Below, in pieces: positions 15,385 to 22,502 of a DNA stretch of 30,749 nt (position 1 is its first letter; each line of letters begins with the position of its first letter). The stretch covers positions 1 through 30,749 of the forward strand of contig JAZDID010000034.1 of NCBI GenBank assembly GCA_043805315.1. The letters are read 5' to 3'. The position numbers and the translations under genes are program-made. Origin of the DNA: JAHJEM01 sp043805315 (GTDB taxonomy: Archaea; Nanobdellota; Nanobdellia; Woesearchaeales; JAHJEM01). Under the pieces are notes generated by a model. The model was given only the letters and a program-made list of their open reading frames with translations. It made no database searches and had not been told where the DNA came from.

Positions 15385-15798
15385 TTATCCAATACAGAAC
15401 CCTTGTGCAATCCAGTAAGGATTCATACGGGATTCAAATGGATTAACAGCGATTCCATTAACTTCAACTCCTAATTTTTCCAATTCGGGCAAGATTAATT
15501 CTGCAAATCTTTGTGCTACCTCTTTTGGAATTGCCTTATACACTCCAGAAAAATCATCTAGTACAAGTTGATTTTCGCCATTGAGATAACAGCTTCCTCC
15601 GCCGACCTTATTCTCTAAGATATCAAATCTTTCCGTAACATTTTTATGACTTCTTCCTTGAGTCACATAAATAGCTACTTCATTTCCTCGAGCTTCTACC
15701 ACGAATTTGTGTCTTGCTTCATAGGAATCAAGCCCCTCAAATCGTAATCTGTCAGGTTTGATATCCATTCCGCCTATTCTGTATTCTAAATCTGCCAT
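15385..15798 (-). CDS. Hypothetical protein, 137 aa
   Basis: I do not recognise the family. The protein looks soluble and mixed alpha/beta. Visible segments are KFVVEARGNEVAIYVTQG, a strand pair around GGGSCYLNGENQLVLDDFSGVYKAIP and an amphipathic helix KEVAQRFAELILPELEKLG. There is no signal peptide or membrane segment. The gene is visibly more AT-rich than the glycosyltransferase genes on both sides, which may point to separate acquisition. A TATA box 25 nt upstream of the ATG predicts its own leaderless message, which supports that it is a real gene. Confidence 0.65.
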   Translation of the reverse strand: MADLEYRIGGMDIKPDRLRFEGLDSYEARHKFVVEARGNEVAIYVTQGRSHKNVTERFDILENKVGGGSCYLNGENQLVLDDFSGVYKAIPKEVAQRFAELILPELEKLGVEVNGIAVNPFESRMNPYWIAQGFCIG

Positions 15799-15818
15799 GT
15801 TGTTAAGGAAAAATCAAA

Positions 15819-15827
15819 TATTTAAAA
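15819..15827 (-). promoter_or_regulatory. TATA box of the 137-aa hypothetical gene
   Basis: TATTTAAAA is centred 25 nt from the ATG at 15798. Confidence 0.6.
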
Positions 15828-15869
15828 AGTTTTCGCCGAGTTTACTACTCTAAAATTAATAATTATCCC

Positions 15870-17774
15870 TCACTTCACATCAATATACCCGAACGCCACG
15901 TTCCCGAATGAGAACTCGTATTCTTTCTCCTGGATCGGCTTGCCGGCAAGCAGTGCATTGATGTCTGAGAAGTTTGTCTTGCCGCCGTACTTGAACAGGA
16001 GATAGGTCGGCTGCCAGCCCTGGCCTTGGCGCTCGAACCCGACCTGAGCCAGGTCATACTGTTCAGCGATGTGCTGCTGATAGCCAGGATTCTGCAAACC
16101 CTGCAAACCCCACTTGTACAAAAAAATCCAGCGGATGTTCAACTCCTTTTCTCCGTATTCGATCTCTGTGCTGTTCACGGGCGGACGATAGCCTATCCTG
16201 TCTGCGTGCCAGAGCACGCCATACGACTGCTCAGAGGAATGAAAGATCCGCTCGTCTCTTGTCGAGTGCAGCTTGATGTACTCGCCCGCGACGTCCAAGC
16301 CGATGAACTGCGTGTCAAACACCCTGTCCTTTGCCTTTATGCTCGGAAAATAGATGAGAAGGCAGAGCAGGATGATGAATATCCACCGGGTATATCGTAC
16401 CTTCAGTATCTTTTCAATATTCACCGCGATGATCATGAACAGGTAGGAGATGAAGAGGATAACCAATGGCGCGATCGGGTACTGGTGATAGCTGTGGCCC
16501 ATGAGCTTTTCGGCCATGATGAAGAACCAGAGCACAGCGCCGATGAGATAGCCAATGAAGAACCGGTTTCCCGCATGTTTCCAATATCCTTTTTTCGAAA
16601 ACATCATGACCAGGAAGAGGAGAATCCCCAGGACTGCAAGAAAAACTCCGATCAGGAATCCAGATGTCTGGCTGCCAAAGCTGCCGAAATTGTCAGCGAG
16701 ATACGAACGGACAGCAGGCCAGAATTCCGGAGCTGTAAATGCTTTCAGGTTGATCGAGGCAAGGCCGCCGCCCACTTGCATGACATTGAATTTCCTCGCC
16801 ACGACGACATTCGCATAGTAGAGCCAGGCAGGGATCAGGAATAAGATGAGAAAGCAGGGGATGTAGAGCTTGAGCCTTTTTGGAATATCCTTGAGGCGCT
16901 TCCAGGGAAACAGGAACAATATCGGGATGATGATGACTGCAAACGTGAACTTGGTCAGGACTGCAAGCATAAAAAATAGGCAGGCCAGGACGGCGTTCTT
17001 GGTGTCATTCTTCTCCAGCCAGTTCAGGAAGAAGATGGGAGCCATGAGCATGAAGAATATGCCTGCATTGTCCAACTGGACATTATGGCTGAAATAGATG
17101 TACAATGGGCTGATCGCGCTCAGGAAGGCCGCTATTAACGCAAGGTCATCCCGCTTGAACAGCTTCTTGATAAAAAAGAACATGGCGATGATCGTCCCGA
17201 CGCCGAACACGAGATTGATGAGCCTGGCAATGACCAGGTGCGGGCCGAAGATCTTGAAGAAAATACCGACGATGATGGAGATCATGGGAAAAGTGTCCGG
17301 ATGCGCTCCTGAAGGGTCAGCGTAGAGATAAGGAAGGTCGCTCCGCGGCACAAAGAAACCCGAGGAAAAAAACCCGTCGCGGGCAAAGTTCCTGGCCTCT
17401 GTCAGGTAATGGGTCTCTTTCCAGTTATGATAGCCGATGACCGGGTAATCAAGATGATAGAACCGCAGATATGTCCCGAAAACCGCGATAAGAACAAGGA
17501 CAATAAGCCACCAATACCTGCCAAGGAATTCTTTCAGGTTCTTCGGCTGCGGTCTTTTCTCCTGTCTTTTATCTTGTTTCGCTGGCTCTTGCACTGTCTG
17601 CGCATGCTTTTTTGGCCTTGCAGTGGGCTTTGGCCTTTTTTTCTCTCTTTTCACCTCTTTTGATTCTTTTTCTTCAAATTCTTCCTTTTTCTCTTCAAGA
17701 GCATTCTTTTGGTTCTTGTCAGCTTCCAGAGACTCCTCACCCTCTGCTTTCCTTACACTTTCCTCCTCTTCCAT
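15870..17774 (-). CDS. GT39/ArnT-like membrane glycosyltransferase
   Basis: The protein has 634 residues. Residues 1-85 are a strongly charged Lys/Glu tail, then TM1 (about 88-105). The first outer loop has YHNWKETHYLTEARNFARDG (H116, W118, E120), the region where PMT/ArnT-type enzymes keep their acidic catalytic residue. About eleven hydrophobic segments and a polar C-terminal outer domain follow. This family takes sugars from polyprenyl-phosphate carriers and adds them to acceptors outside the membrane. ATG 17774 is preferred over an upstream frame extension to 17813 because TATATAAA lies 27 nt before it. The GT2 and ArnEF-like genes nearby could supply and flip its donor. Confidence 0.82.
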   Translation of the reverse strand: MEEEESVRKAEGEESLEADKNQKNALEEKKEEFEEKESKEVKREKKRPKPTARPKKHAQTVQEPAKQDKRQEKRPQPKNLKEFLGRYWWLIVLVLIAVFGTYLRFYHLDYPVIGYHNWKETHYLTEARNFARDGFFSSGFFVPRSDLPYLYADPSGAHPDTFPMISIIVGIFFKIFGPHLVIARLINLVFGVGTIIAMFFFIKKLFKRDDLALIAAFLSAISPLYIYFSHNVQLDNAGIFFMLMAPIFFLNWLEKNDTKNAVLACLFFMLAVLTKFTFAVIIIPILFLFPWKRLKDIPKRLKLYIPCFLILFLIPAWLYYANVVVARKFNVMQVGGGLASINLKAFTAPEFWPAVRSYLADNFGSFGSQTSGFLIGVFLAVLGILLFLVMMFSKKGYWKHAGNRFFIGYLIGAVLWFFIMAEKLMGHSYHQYPIAPLVILFISYLFMIIAVNIEKILKVRYTRWIFIILLCLLIYFPSIKAKDRVFDTQFIGLDVAGEYIKLHSTRDERIFHSSEQSYGVLWHADRIGYRPPVNSTEIEYGEKELNIRWIFLYKWGLQGLQNPGYQQHIAEQYDLAQVGFERQGQGWQPTYLLFKYGGKTNFSDINALLAGKPIQEKEYEFSFGNVAFGYIDVK

Positions 17775-17796
17775 GACGTGACAGAAACGGGCAGGA

Positions 17797-17804
17797 TATA
17801 TAAA
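17797..17804 (-). promoter_or_regulatory. TATA box of the GT39-like gene
   Basis: TATATAAA is centred 27 nt from the ATG at 17774. It lies inside the longer open frame, which argues that the extra 13 upstream codons are not translated. Confidence 0.6.
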
Positions 17805-17866
17805 ATTTTGCATTTGCCGTGCAAACCAGAATGCGCTATGCTATCAATATGTATCTATATTATTTT

Positions 17867-18769
17867 TTATGTTCTCCTCGGCCCTATTCCGACGCCTGCG
17901 CCAATATATGTCCTGTCTCCAATGCGCAGTGCCTCAATGCCAAGCATGACATCCTTAAGAGGAATGAGTCCTAGCTTGACACCAATGCCCAGTTCAGGGG
18001 GAAGCCGCCCTCCACCTGCCTGAACCCAGGAATACTCGACCAAAGGCCGCATGATCACATGATCAGAAAGCTCGAAAGAAATGCCAAGCCCTGCAGAGCG
18101 CACTGCCTCATACTTCTCCTCTCCCAACAGCCACCTGCCATTCAAGCCAAGATATAGCCTTTTTGATAGTTTCAGCGTATTCGTGTCAAAGCTCATTCCT
18201 GCAAGAGGCATATCATCAAGATAGGCTGCTGCCATGCTGATATCCCATTGCAGCGGCTTTGTTGGCGGGATGACGATGACAACCGGCTTTGTCAGCTCTG
18301 CAAGCTCAAGCCGCTTCTGGCTGAGCTGGTCTGCCAAGCCTGATAGAGAGAGCGTAAGCCTGTGCTTCGCTGCATACGTTGCCTGAATATTCTGCGTTGT
18401 GCTTTCTTTCTCTGCCAACGCGATATTGAGAGAATGGTATTTTGCAACAAGATCGCTTCCCATGCTCTCGTTGCGTGCTGTTTCAGTCTCTACTAGTGCG
18501 GTGATGCTGTCTAATCCCTGTTCAGCGTCAGCAAACCTCGCCTGCTCTTGCGTGTGACGTGCTTCCCAAATAGCCAGTCTCTGCGAGACTTCATTAAGAT
18601 TGTTCTCCATAGTCGAACTGGCTACTTGCACATCTGCCGTTTCAACCGCAATCCTTTGTTCCAGCTGCCGGGACGCGGGCCGGTAATGCATGACGTATTC
18701 CAGTGCAGGAGGAGCTATCAGCGCACTGACAAGCAATGGAATGAATGCTTTTCCAAGTCCTGTTGTCAT
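17867..18769 (-). CDS. Membrane-anchored coiled-coil protein with beta-barrel-like C-terminus
   Basis: I do not recognise a named family. The 300-residue protein has one N-terminal hydrophobic helix (KAFIPLLVSALIAPPALEYV), a long coiled-coil region of about 125 residues, a Pro-rich hinge (KPVVIVIPPTKPL), and a C-terminal part of about 105 residues made of alternating polar/hydrophobic strands with Gly/aromatic residues (WDISMAAAYLDDM, RLYLGLNGRWLLG, GLGISFELSDHVIMRPLVEY, LGIGVKLGLIPL, TYIGAGVGIGP). Such strands resemble bacterial outer-membrane barrels. ATG 18769 lies 4 nt after the stop of the preceding coiled-coil gene, with GGAAGTGA as ribosome-binding site, so the two form an operon. Confidence 0.65.
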   Translation of the reverse strand: MTTGLGKAFIPLLVSALIAPPALEYVMHYRPASRQLEQRIAVETADVQVASSTMENNLNEVSQRLAIWEARHTQEQARFADAEQGLDSITALVETETARNESMGSDLVAKYHSLNIALAEKESTTQNIQATYAAKHRLTLSLSGLADQLSQKRLELAELTKPVVIVIPPTKPLQWDISMAAAYLDDMPLAGMSFDTNTLKLSKRLYLGLNGRWLLGEEKYEAVRSAGLGISFELSDHVIMRPLVEYSWVQAGGGRLPPELGIGVKLGLIPLKDVMLGIEALRIGDRTYIGAGVGIGPRRT

Positions 18770-18773
18770 GGTC

Positions 18774-19373
18774 TCACTTCCTTCCTTGCTCCTCAAGCGC
18801 GTGTTTCGAACGGTATGTTTGGATAAGCAGGTCAAGATATCCTGCGCTGTCTGCTCTCGCTGACTCGATGGATCTCAAGCTGTCAATCTCAGAGGAAAAT
18901 CGCTGAAGATCAGCATTCATGCGCTCCTGTTCAGCGCGAAGAGTGTTCAGTCCCGTATCCACTACACCGATACTGTCTGCCCGGATACTGTTGTTTCGCC
19001 TCAGCGCAGAGAATGCAGCCTGTCTTCCTGCCAGCACGTTTTCCAAAGAGTCAGCTTCTGCCTGGATAACTTCCGTTTGTCCGATGGCCGCATCAAGCAC
19101 GTTGTATATCTTTTCTTTTTCAGCCTGCAAAGAATCGACAACCGCAACTCTTGCTGCTTTCTCCTGAAGCCAAGAATTCTCTTTCTTGCCCAAAGAGGAA
19201 TTGTGGACAATATACGGGATGACTGCGGTGGCTATTGCGACAAGCGCGACGCCAACATAGGAGACAATCCGCACATTGCGGGCACGCTGCTCAGCTACCA
19301 TGCGTTCGATATCATATGATGGAGTACCGCTCCCCTCACTATCGCCAGAACCTCCATCAATTTCTTCTGCCAT
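18774..19373 (-). CDS. Single-pass coiled-coil membrane protein
   Basis: The protein has 199 residues: a short acidic Gly/Ser-rich N-terminus, one membrane helix (IVSYVGVALVAIATAVIPYIV) and then a coiled-coil with heptad-like spacing and repeated DSL/IDSLRS-type stretches to the C-terminus. I do not recognise a named family. ATG 19373 is chosen because GAGGT lies 6 nt upstream; an upstream in-frame GTG overlaps that site. The downstream gene encodes a similar helix-plus-coiled-coil protein with a barrel-like end, so the two may pair through their coiled-coils. Confidence 0.65.
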   Translation of the reverse strand: MAEEIDGGSGDSEGSGTPSYDIERMVAEQRARNVRIVSYVGVALVAIATAVIPYIVHNSSLGKKENSWLQEKAARVAVVDSLQAEKEKIYNVLDAAIGQTEVIQAEADSLENVLAGRQAAFSALRRNNSIRADSIGVVDTGLNTLRAEQERMNADLQRFSSEIDSLRSIESARADSAGYLDLLIQTYRSKHALEEQGRK

Positions 19374-19415
19374 ATACAACCTCACTTCTCCGATTACAGG
19401 AGTTAATATGCCGAC

Positions 19416-19425
19416 ATATTTAAAA
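19416..19425 (-). promoter_or_regulatory. TATA box of the coiled-coil operon
   Basis: ATATTTAAAA predicts a start near 19394 and a leader of about 20 nt carrying the GAGGT site. Confidence 0.55.
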
Positions 19426-19486
19426 GTTTCTATTTTAAAGTAAAAACAACATGCTCAGCCAGCCGCTGCGTGCATTATGCACAAAC

Positions 19487-19495
19487 TATATAAAA
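19487..19495 (+). promoter_or_regulatory. TATA box of the ArnEF-like operon
   Basis: TATATAAAA is centred 26 nt before the ATG at 19517, predicting a leaderless start for the operon. Confidence 0.65.
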
Positions 19496-19516
19496 TAACC
19501 CGGTTATCTGGAGAGA

Positions 19517-19894
19517 ATGCCAGAAAAGAAAAAGAAGTTCGGGAAGAAGCTGTACACAGGCATCGCGTTGGTCATCTGCTGCACGCTCTTCATCGGCGTC
19601 GCGCAGATCCTGTTCAAGAAAGGCATGGCTGATTTCTCATTAGCGCTCAGCGAACTTGTTATGAACTATTACCTGATCGGGGGAATTGCGTTGTACGCTG
19701 TCGGCACTGTCCTCCTCATTTTTGCATTCAAGCTCGGAGAGCTCTCCACCATGTTCCCGTTCGTCTCTTTGAGCTTTGTCTGGGTGCTCCTGCTCTCCTC
19801 GCTTGTCTTGCATGAACCGGTCATTGTCTTTGACTATATCGGCGTCGCCTTCATCATCGGAGGAATCAGCATGATCGGGGTGGGCTCACGATGA
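19517..19894 (+). CDS. EamA/SMR-like four-helix transporter subunit (ArnE-like)
   Basis: The 125-residue protein has a Lys-rich N-terminus and four membrane helices. The motif FPFVSLSFVWVLLLSSLVLHEP and the closing YIGVAFIIGGISMIGVG match the half-size drug/metabolite transporter fold of ArnE/ArnF-type flippase subunits. The next gene overlaps by ATGA and encodes a second half-size protein with the matching motif YPLVSLSYVWV, so the two probably form a heterodimer. With the GT2 gene right after them, a role in flipping a polyprenyl-phosphate-linked monosaccharide is likely but inferred. Confidence 0.78.
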   Translation: MPEKKKKFGKKLYTGIALVICCTLFIGVAQILFKKGMADFSLALSELVMNYYLIGGIALYAVGTVLLIFAFKLGELSTMFPFVSLSFVWVLLLSSLVLHEPVIVFDYIGVAFIIGGISMIGVGSR

Positions 19895-20232
19895 ACATCC
19901 TCATCCTGCTGCTCATGATCATCGCAACTCTCTTAGGAGGGCTCGGCGCGTACTTCCTGAAAAAAGGATCTTCTATGTTCAGCTTCAATATCCGTAGGCT
20001 CCTGAAGAATTGGCCTGTCTTCGCCGGACTCTTGTCATATGCCCTTTCCATGGTCATCTTCCTCTATGCACTCCAGTATGCGCAGCTCAGCCTCCTCTAC
20101 CCCCTTGTCTCGCTCAGCTATGTCTGGGTGATCATCTTTTCCGCCGCGTTCCTCAAGGAAAAAATCAATAGCTACAAAATACTGGGCATCATCTCCATCC
20201 TCATCGGGATCGTCTTCATCACCCTGTATTAA
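19891..20232 (+). CDS. EamA/SMR-like four-helix transporter subunit (ArnF-like)
   Basis: This 113-residue protein with four membrane helices is the paralogous partner of the preceding gene. It has GAYFLKKGSSMF in helix 1, YPLVSLSYVWVIIFSAAFLKEKIN in helices 3/4 and ILGIISILIGIVFI at the end. It overlaps the upstream gene by 4 nt and is followed after 4 nt by the GT2 gene, so all are one transcript. Half-size transporters of this type usually need their partner for function. Confidence 0.78.
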   Translation: MNILILLLMIIATLLGGLGAYFLKKGSSMFSFNIRRLLKNWPVFAGLLSYALSMVIFLYALQYAQLSLLYPLVSLSYVWVIIFSAAFLKEKINSYKILGIISILIGIVFITLY

Positions 20233-20236
20233 CACG

Positions 20237-20923
20237 ATGGCAACAGACACCTATATTGTCATAGCTGCGTATAACGAAGAAAAAGCAATCGCCAACGTAG
20301 TCAAGGGGCTGCAGAAAGAGGGCTATCAGCACATCATCGTGGTTGACGACGGCAGCAAAGACAAGACAGCGGCACAGGCGGAAAAGGCAGGCGCAAAGGC
20401 CTTACGGCACATCATCAACAGAGGCCAGGGAGCAGCATTGCGGACAGGAATAACATACGCGCTCAAGAACGGAGCTCACCTTTTGGTGACATTCGACGCA
20501 GACGGCCAGCATGATCCTGCGGACATAAAGAAGATGATCGCTCCTGTCGCGCACGGAGAGTGCGACGTCACGCTGGGATCAAGGTTCTTGAGAAGGCAGA
20601 GCGCTGACAAAGTCCCTTTTTTCAGGAAAATGATTCTCAAGCTGGCCATCCTCTTCACCTGGATCGTGAACGGCATCAGGCTGACTGACGTGCATAACGG
20701 ACTGCGGTGCCTTTCCCGCACAGCTGCACAGAAGATCATGATCACCTCGAGCAGGATGGAGCACGCCTCAGAGATCCTTGAAGAGATCAAGCGCAAGAAG
20801 CTGCGCTACAAAGAGATACCAGTAACGATCGCATATACTGACTACTCGAAGATGAAAGGCCAGTCTTCAATGAAGAGCATTGAGATCGGATTAAAGCTCC
20901 TGGTGAAGAAACTGATGCGGTAA
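20237..20923 (+). CDS. GT2 family glycosyltransferase (dolichyl-phosphate glycosyltransferase-like)
   Basis: The 228-residue protein has a GT-A core: YIVIAAYNEEKAI, VVDDGSKDKT, NRGQGAALRTG and TFDADGQHDPAD (D87/D89 metal motif), then GSRFL and NGLRCLSR. It lacks C-terminal membrane helices, like soluble DPM1/Alg5-type enzymes that attach mannose or glucose to dolichyl phosphate. The ATG follows the ArnF-like stop by 4 nt. Its placement in one transcript with a flippase-like pair suggests it makes the lipid-linked sugar that the pair moves across the membrane. Confidence 0.87.
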   Translation: MATDTYIVIAAYNEEKAIANVVKGLQKEGYQHIIVVDDGSKDKTAAQAEKAGAKALRHIINRGQGAALRTGITYALKNGAHLLVTFDADGQHDPADIKKMIAPVAHGECDVTLGSRFLRRQSADKVPFFRKMILKLAILFTWIVNGIRLTDVHNGLRCLSRTAAQKIMITSSRMEHASEILEEIKRKKLRYKEIPVTIAYTDYSKMKGQSSMKSIEIGLKLLVKKLMR

Positions 20924-20935
20924 ACGGTCACACAC

Positions 20936-21451
20936 ATGGCAGAGGAACACATCCCCATTGTCAACACTGCCGACCGTATTGTGGGCAGCTCATCGTTCTC
21001 CACTGTGCATAGACAGGGTCTGCTCCACCGGGAAGCGTATACTTATCTCATCAATAAGAGAAAAGAAGTCCTGCTCCAACAGCGAACAGATTCCGGTCTC
21101 TGGGACCATTCCAGCGCAGGGCATTTTCCTGAAACAGAGTCCTATGCTGAGGGCGCAAGAAGAGAATTCGCAGAAGAACTTGGCATACAGCTTCCTTTGT
21201 CAGCGTTCAAAGAGATCGCGTATGAACGAATCGATTCTATCAAACCTCAGAAGAAGAACAGGAGGTTCGTGAAAGTATTTGTCGTGCGCAAAGACATCCC
21301 GCTGCACGAATTCAAGATTGAAAAGAAGGAGCTTATTGCAGTCAGGTATTTCGGCTGCTCAGAGCTTCGGGTACTCCTCTCACAAGAGCACGTGTTGACA
21401 AACAGCGCACAGTATCTTATCAAGAAATACCTCTTGAAAATGCTCAGCTGA
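20936..21451 (+). CDS. Nudix hydrolase (IDI/YfcD-like subgroup)
   Basis: The 171-residue protein has a complete Nudix box, GX5EX7REUXEEXGU, starting at GHFPETE and ending EELGI. The upstream LLQQRTDSGLWDHSSAGHF resembles the isopentenyl-diphosphate-isomerase-like subgroup, but the Cys/His-rich active-site motif of true isomerase is absent, so hydrolysis of a nucleoside or other diphosphate is more likely. It is the last gene of the ArnEF-GT2 transcript, 12 nt after the GT2 stop. The substrate is unknown. Confidence 0.85.
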   Translation: MAEEHIPIVNTADRIVGSSSFSTVHRQGLLHREAYTYLINKRKEVLLQQRTDSGLWDHSSAGHFPETESYAEGARREFAEELGIQLPLSAFKEIAYERIDSIKPQKKNRRFVKVFVVRKDIPLHEFKIEKKELIAVRYFGCSELRVLLSQEHVLTNSAQYLIKKYLLKMLS

Positions 21452-21466
21452 GTACAGCTGCTTTTT
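21445..21466 (+). terminator. Hairpin and T-run after the Nudix gene
   Basis: CAGCTG, the loop AGTA and a second CAGCTG form a 6-bp stem followed by C and five T. It lies between convergent genes and overlaps the Nudix stop codon. Confidence 0.4.
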
Positions 21467-22413
21467 CAGAGTTTTTCTGCTGAGAAATAAGTGATTGTTT
21501 TTTCAATTCCTTCCTCAAGGTCCACCTTCGGCGACCAGCCAAGCTCTTTCTTGGCAAGAGAGGAATCCAGGCAGCTTCGCTTGACTTCTCCAGGGACTGC
21601 AGGTCTGTGCGCCATGTCTATCTCTTCCTTCACGATCGCCTTCATCTTCTCTGCAATCATGTTGAAGAGCTCATTCACATCTGTCTCCTTACCAGTTGCG
21701 ATGTTGAAGATCCTCGAATCTGTTGTTTTCTCCAGAGCCAGCATGTTCGCGCGGACAACATCATCGACAAAGACATAATCCCGGGTCTGCCTGCCCTCTC
21801 CGTTGATCCAGCACTTCTTTCCCTGCAGGATATTGTTGATGAAGATGCTCACCACGCCTGCCTCTCCCAGCGGGTCCTGCCGTGGCCCATAGACATTGGC
21901 GTAGCGCAGGACAGTATACTCGAGGCCATAGATATGCTTGTAGAGAAAGAGATAATGCTCGACCGTGTGCTTGGAGATGCCGTAATGGGATATAGTCTTT
22001 AATTCCTCACACTCTGCTGTAGGAATATGCTCGGTATCGCCGTAGATCGCGCCGCCAGTGCTCGAGTAGATGACCTTTTTCACGCCGTACTTTCTGGCAT
22101 TCTCCAATAGATTCAGGCTTCCGAGGATGTTGATTCTCGCATCCATCTGGGGATCCTGCATTGAGTTCCGGATATTGATATGCGCAGCAGCATGGAAGAT
22201 GACTTCTGGCTTTTCCTTCTTGAAGATCTCTTCCAGCTCAGGGCTGCAGATGTCGAGCTTATAGAACTTCACTTTGCCGATGCTTTCCGCAAGGTTCTGC
22301 AGCCTGCCGTTCGAGAGGTCATCAACGACAATGACGGCGTGGCCTTTCTGCACCAGCGCGTCGACAATGTGGCTTCCGATGAACCCGCAGCCGCCAGTCA
22401 CGAGGATGTTCAT
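21466..22413 (-). CDS. NAD-dependent epimerase/dehydratase (UDP-glucose 4-epimerase-like)
   Basis: The 315-residue protein is an extended short-chain dehydrogenase. TGGCGFIGSH near the N-terminus is the NAD-binding GxxGxxG, VVDDLSNG follows, STGGAIYGD supplies the active-site Ser/Thr, and YGISK is the YxxxK catalytic pair. RYANVYGPRQDPLGEAGVVSIF and the C-terminal GWSPKVDLEEGI segment are typical of GalE-like enzymes. It would interconvert UDP-sugars (for example Glc/Gal or their N-acetyl forms) for the nearby transferases. The exact sugar cannot be read from the sequence. A leaderless TATA box lies 26 nt upstream. Confidence 0.9.
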   Translation of the reverse strand: MNILVTGGCGFIGSHIVDALVQKGHAVIVVDDLSNGRLQNLAESIGKVKFYKLDICSPELEEIFKKEKPEVIFHAAAHINIRNSMQDPQMDARINILGSLNLLENARKYGVKKVIYSSTGGAIYGDTEHIPTAECEELKTISHYGISKHTVEHYLFLYKHIYGLEYTVLRYANVYGPRQDPLGEAGVVSIFINNILQGKKCWINGEGRQTRDYVFVDDVVRANMLALEKTTDSRIFNIATGKETDVNELFNMIAEKMKAIVKEEIDMAHRPAVPGEVKRSCLDSSLAKKELGWSPKVDLEEGIEKTITYFSAEKL

Positions 22414-22435
22414 GCAAAATAGGAGTGTGTTTTGG

Positions 22436-22443
22436 TTTTTAAA
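22436..22443 (-). promoter_or_regulatory. TATA box of the epimerase gene
   Basis: TTTTTAAA is centred 26 nt from the ATG at 22413. It lies back to back with the ispH promoter in an 89-nt divergent gap. Confidence 0.6.
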
Positions 22444-22470
22444 TTCGACGATTTTTGTGATGATATCATC

Positions 22471-22480
22471 ATATTTAAAA
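22471..22480 (+). promoter_or_regulatory. TATA box of ispH
   Basis: ATATTTAAAA is centred 27 nt before the ATG at 22503, an archaeal leaderless promoter in front of a bacterial-type gene. Confidence 0.65.
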
Positions 22481-22502
22481 GGTATACTGCACTATCTACG
22501 GT

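Noticed and set aside
16026..16844. A 272-codon plus-strand frame opposite the GT39-like gene
   Set aside because: The antisense of hydrophobic helices gives a charged, unstructured translation without recognisable features or a promoter.
20936..21451. Type 1 isopentenyl-diphosphate isomerase
   Set aside because: The Nudix box is present but the Cys-containing active-site motif of the isomerase is not; a general Nudix hydrolase is the safer call.
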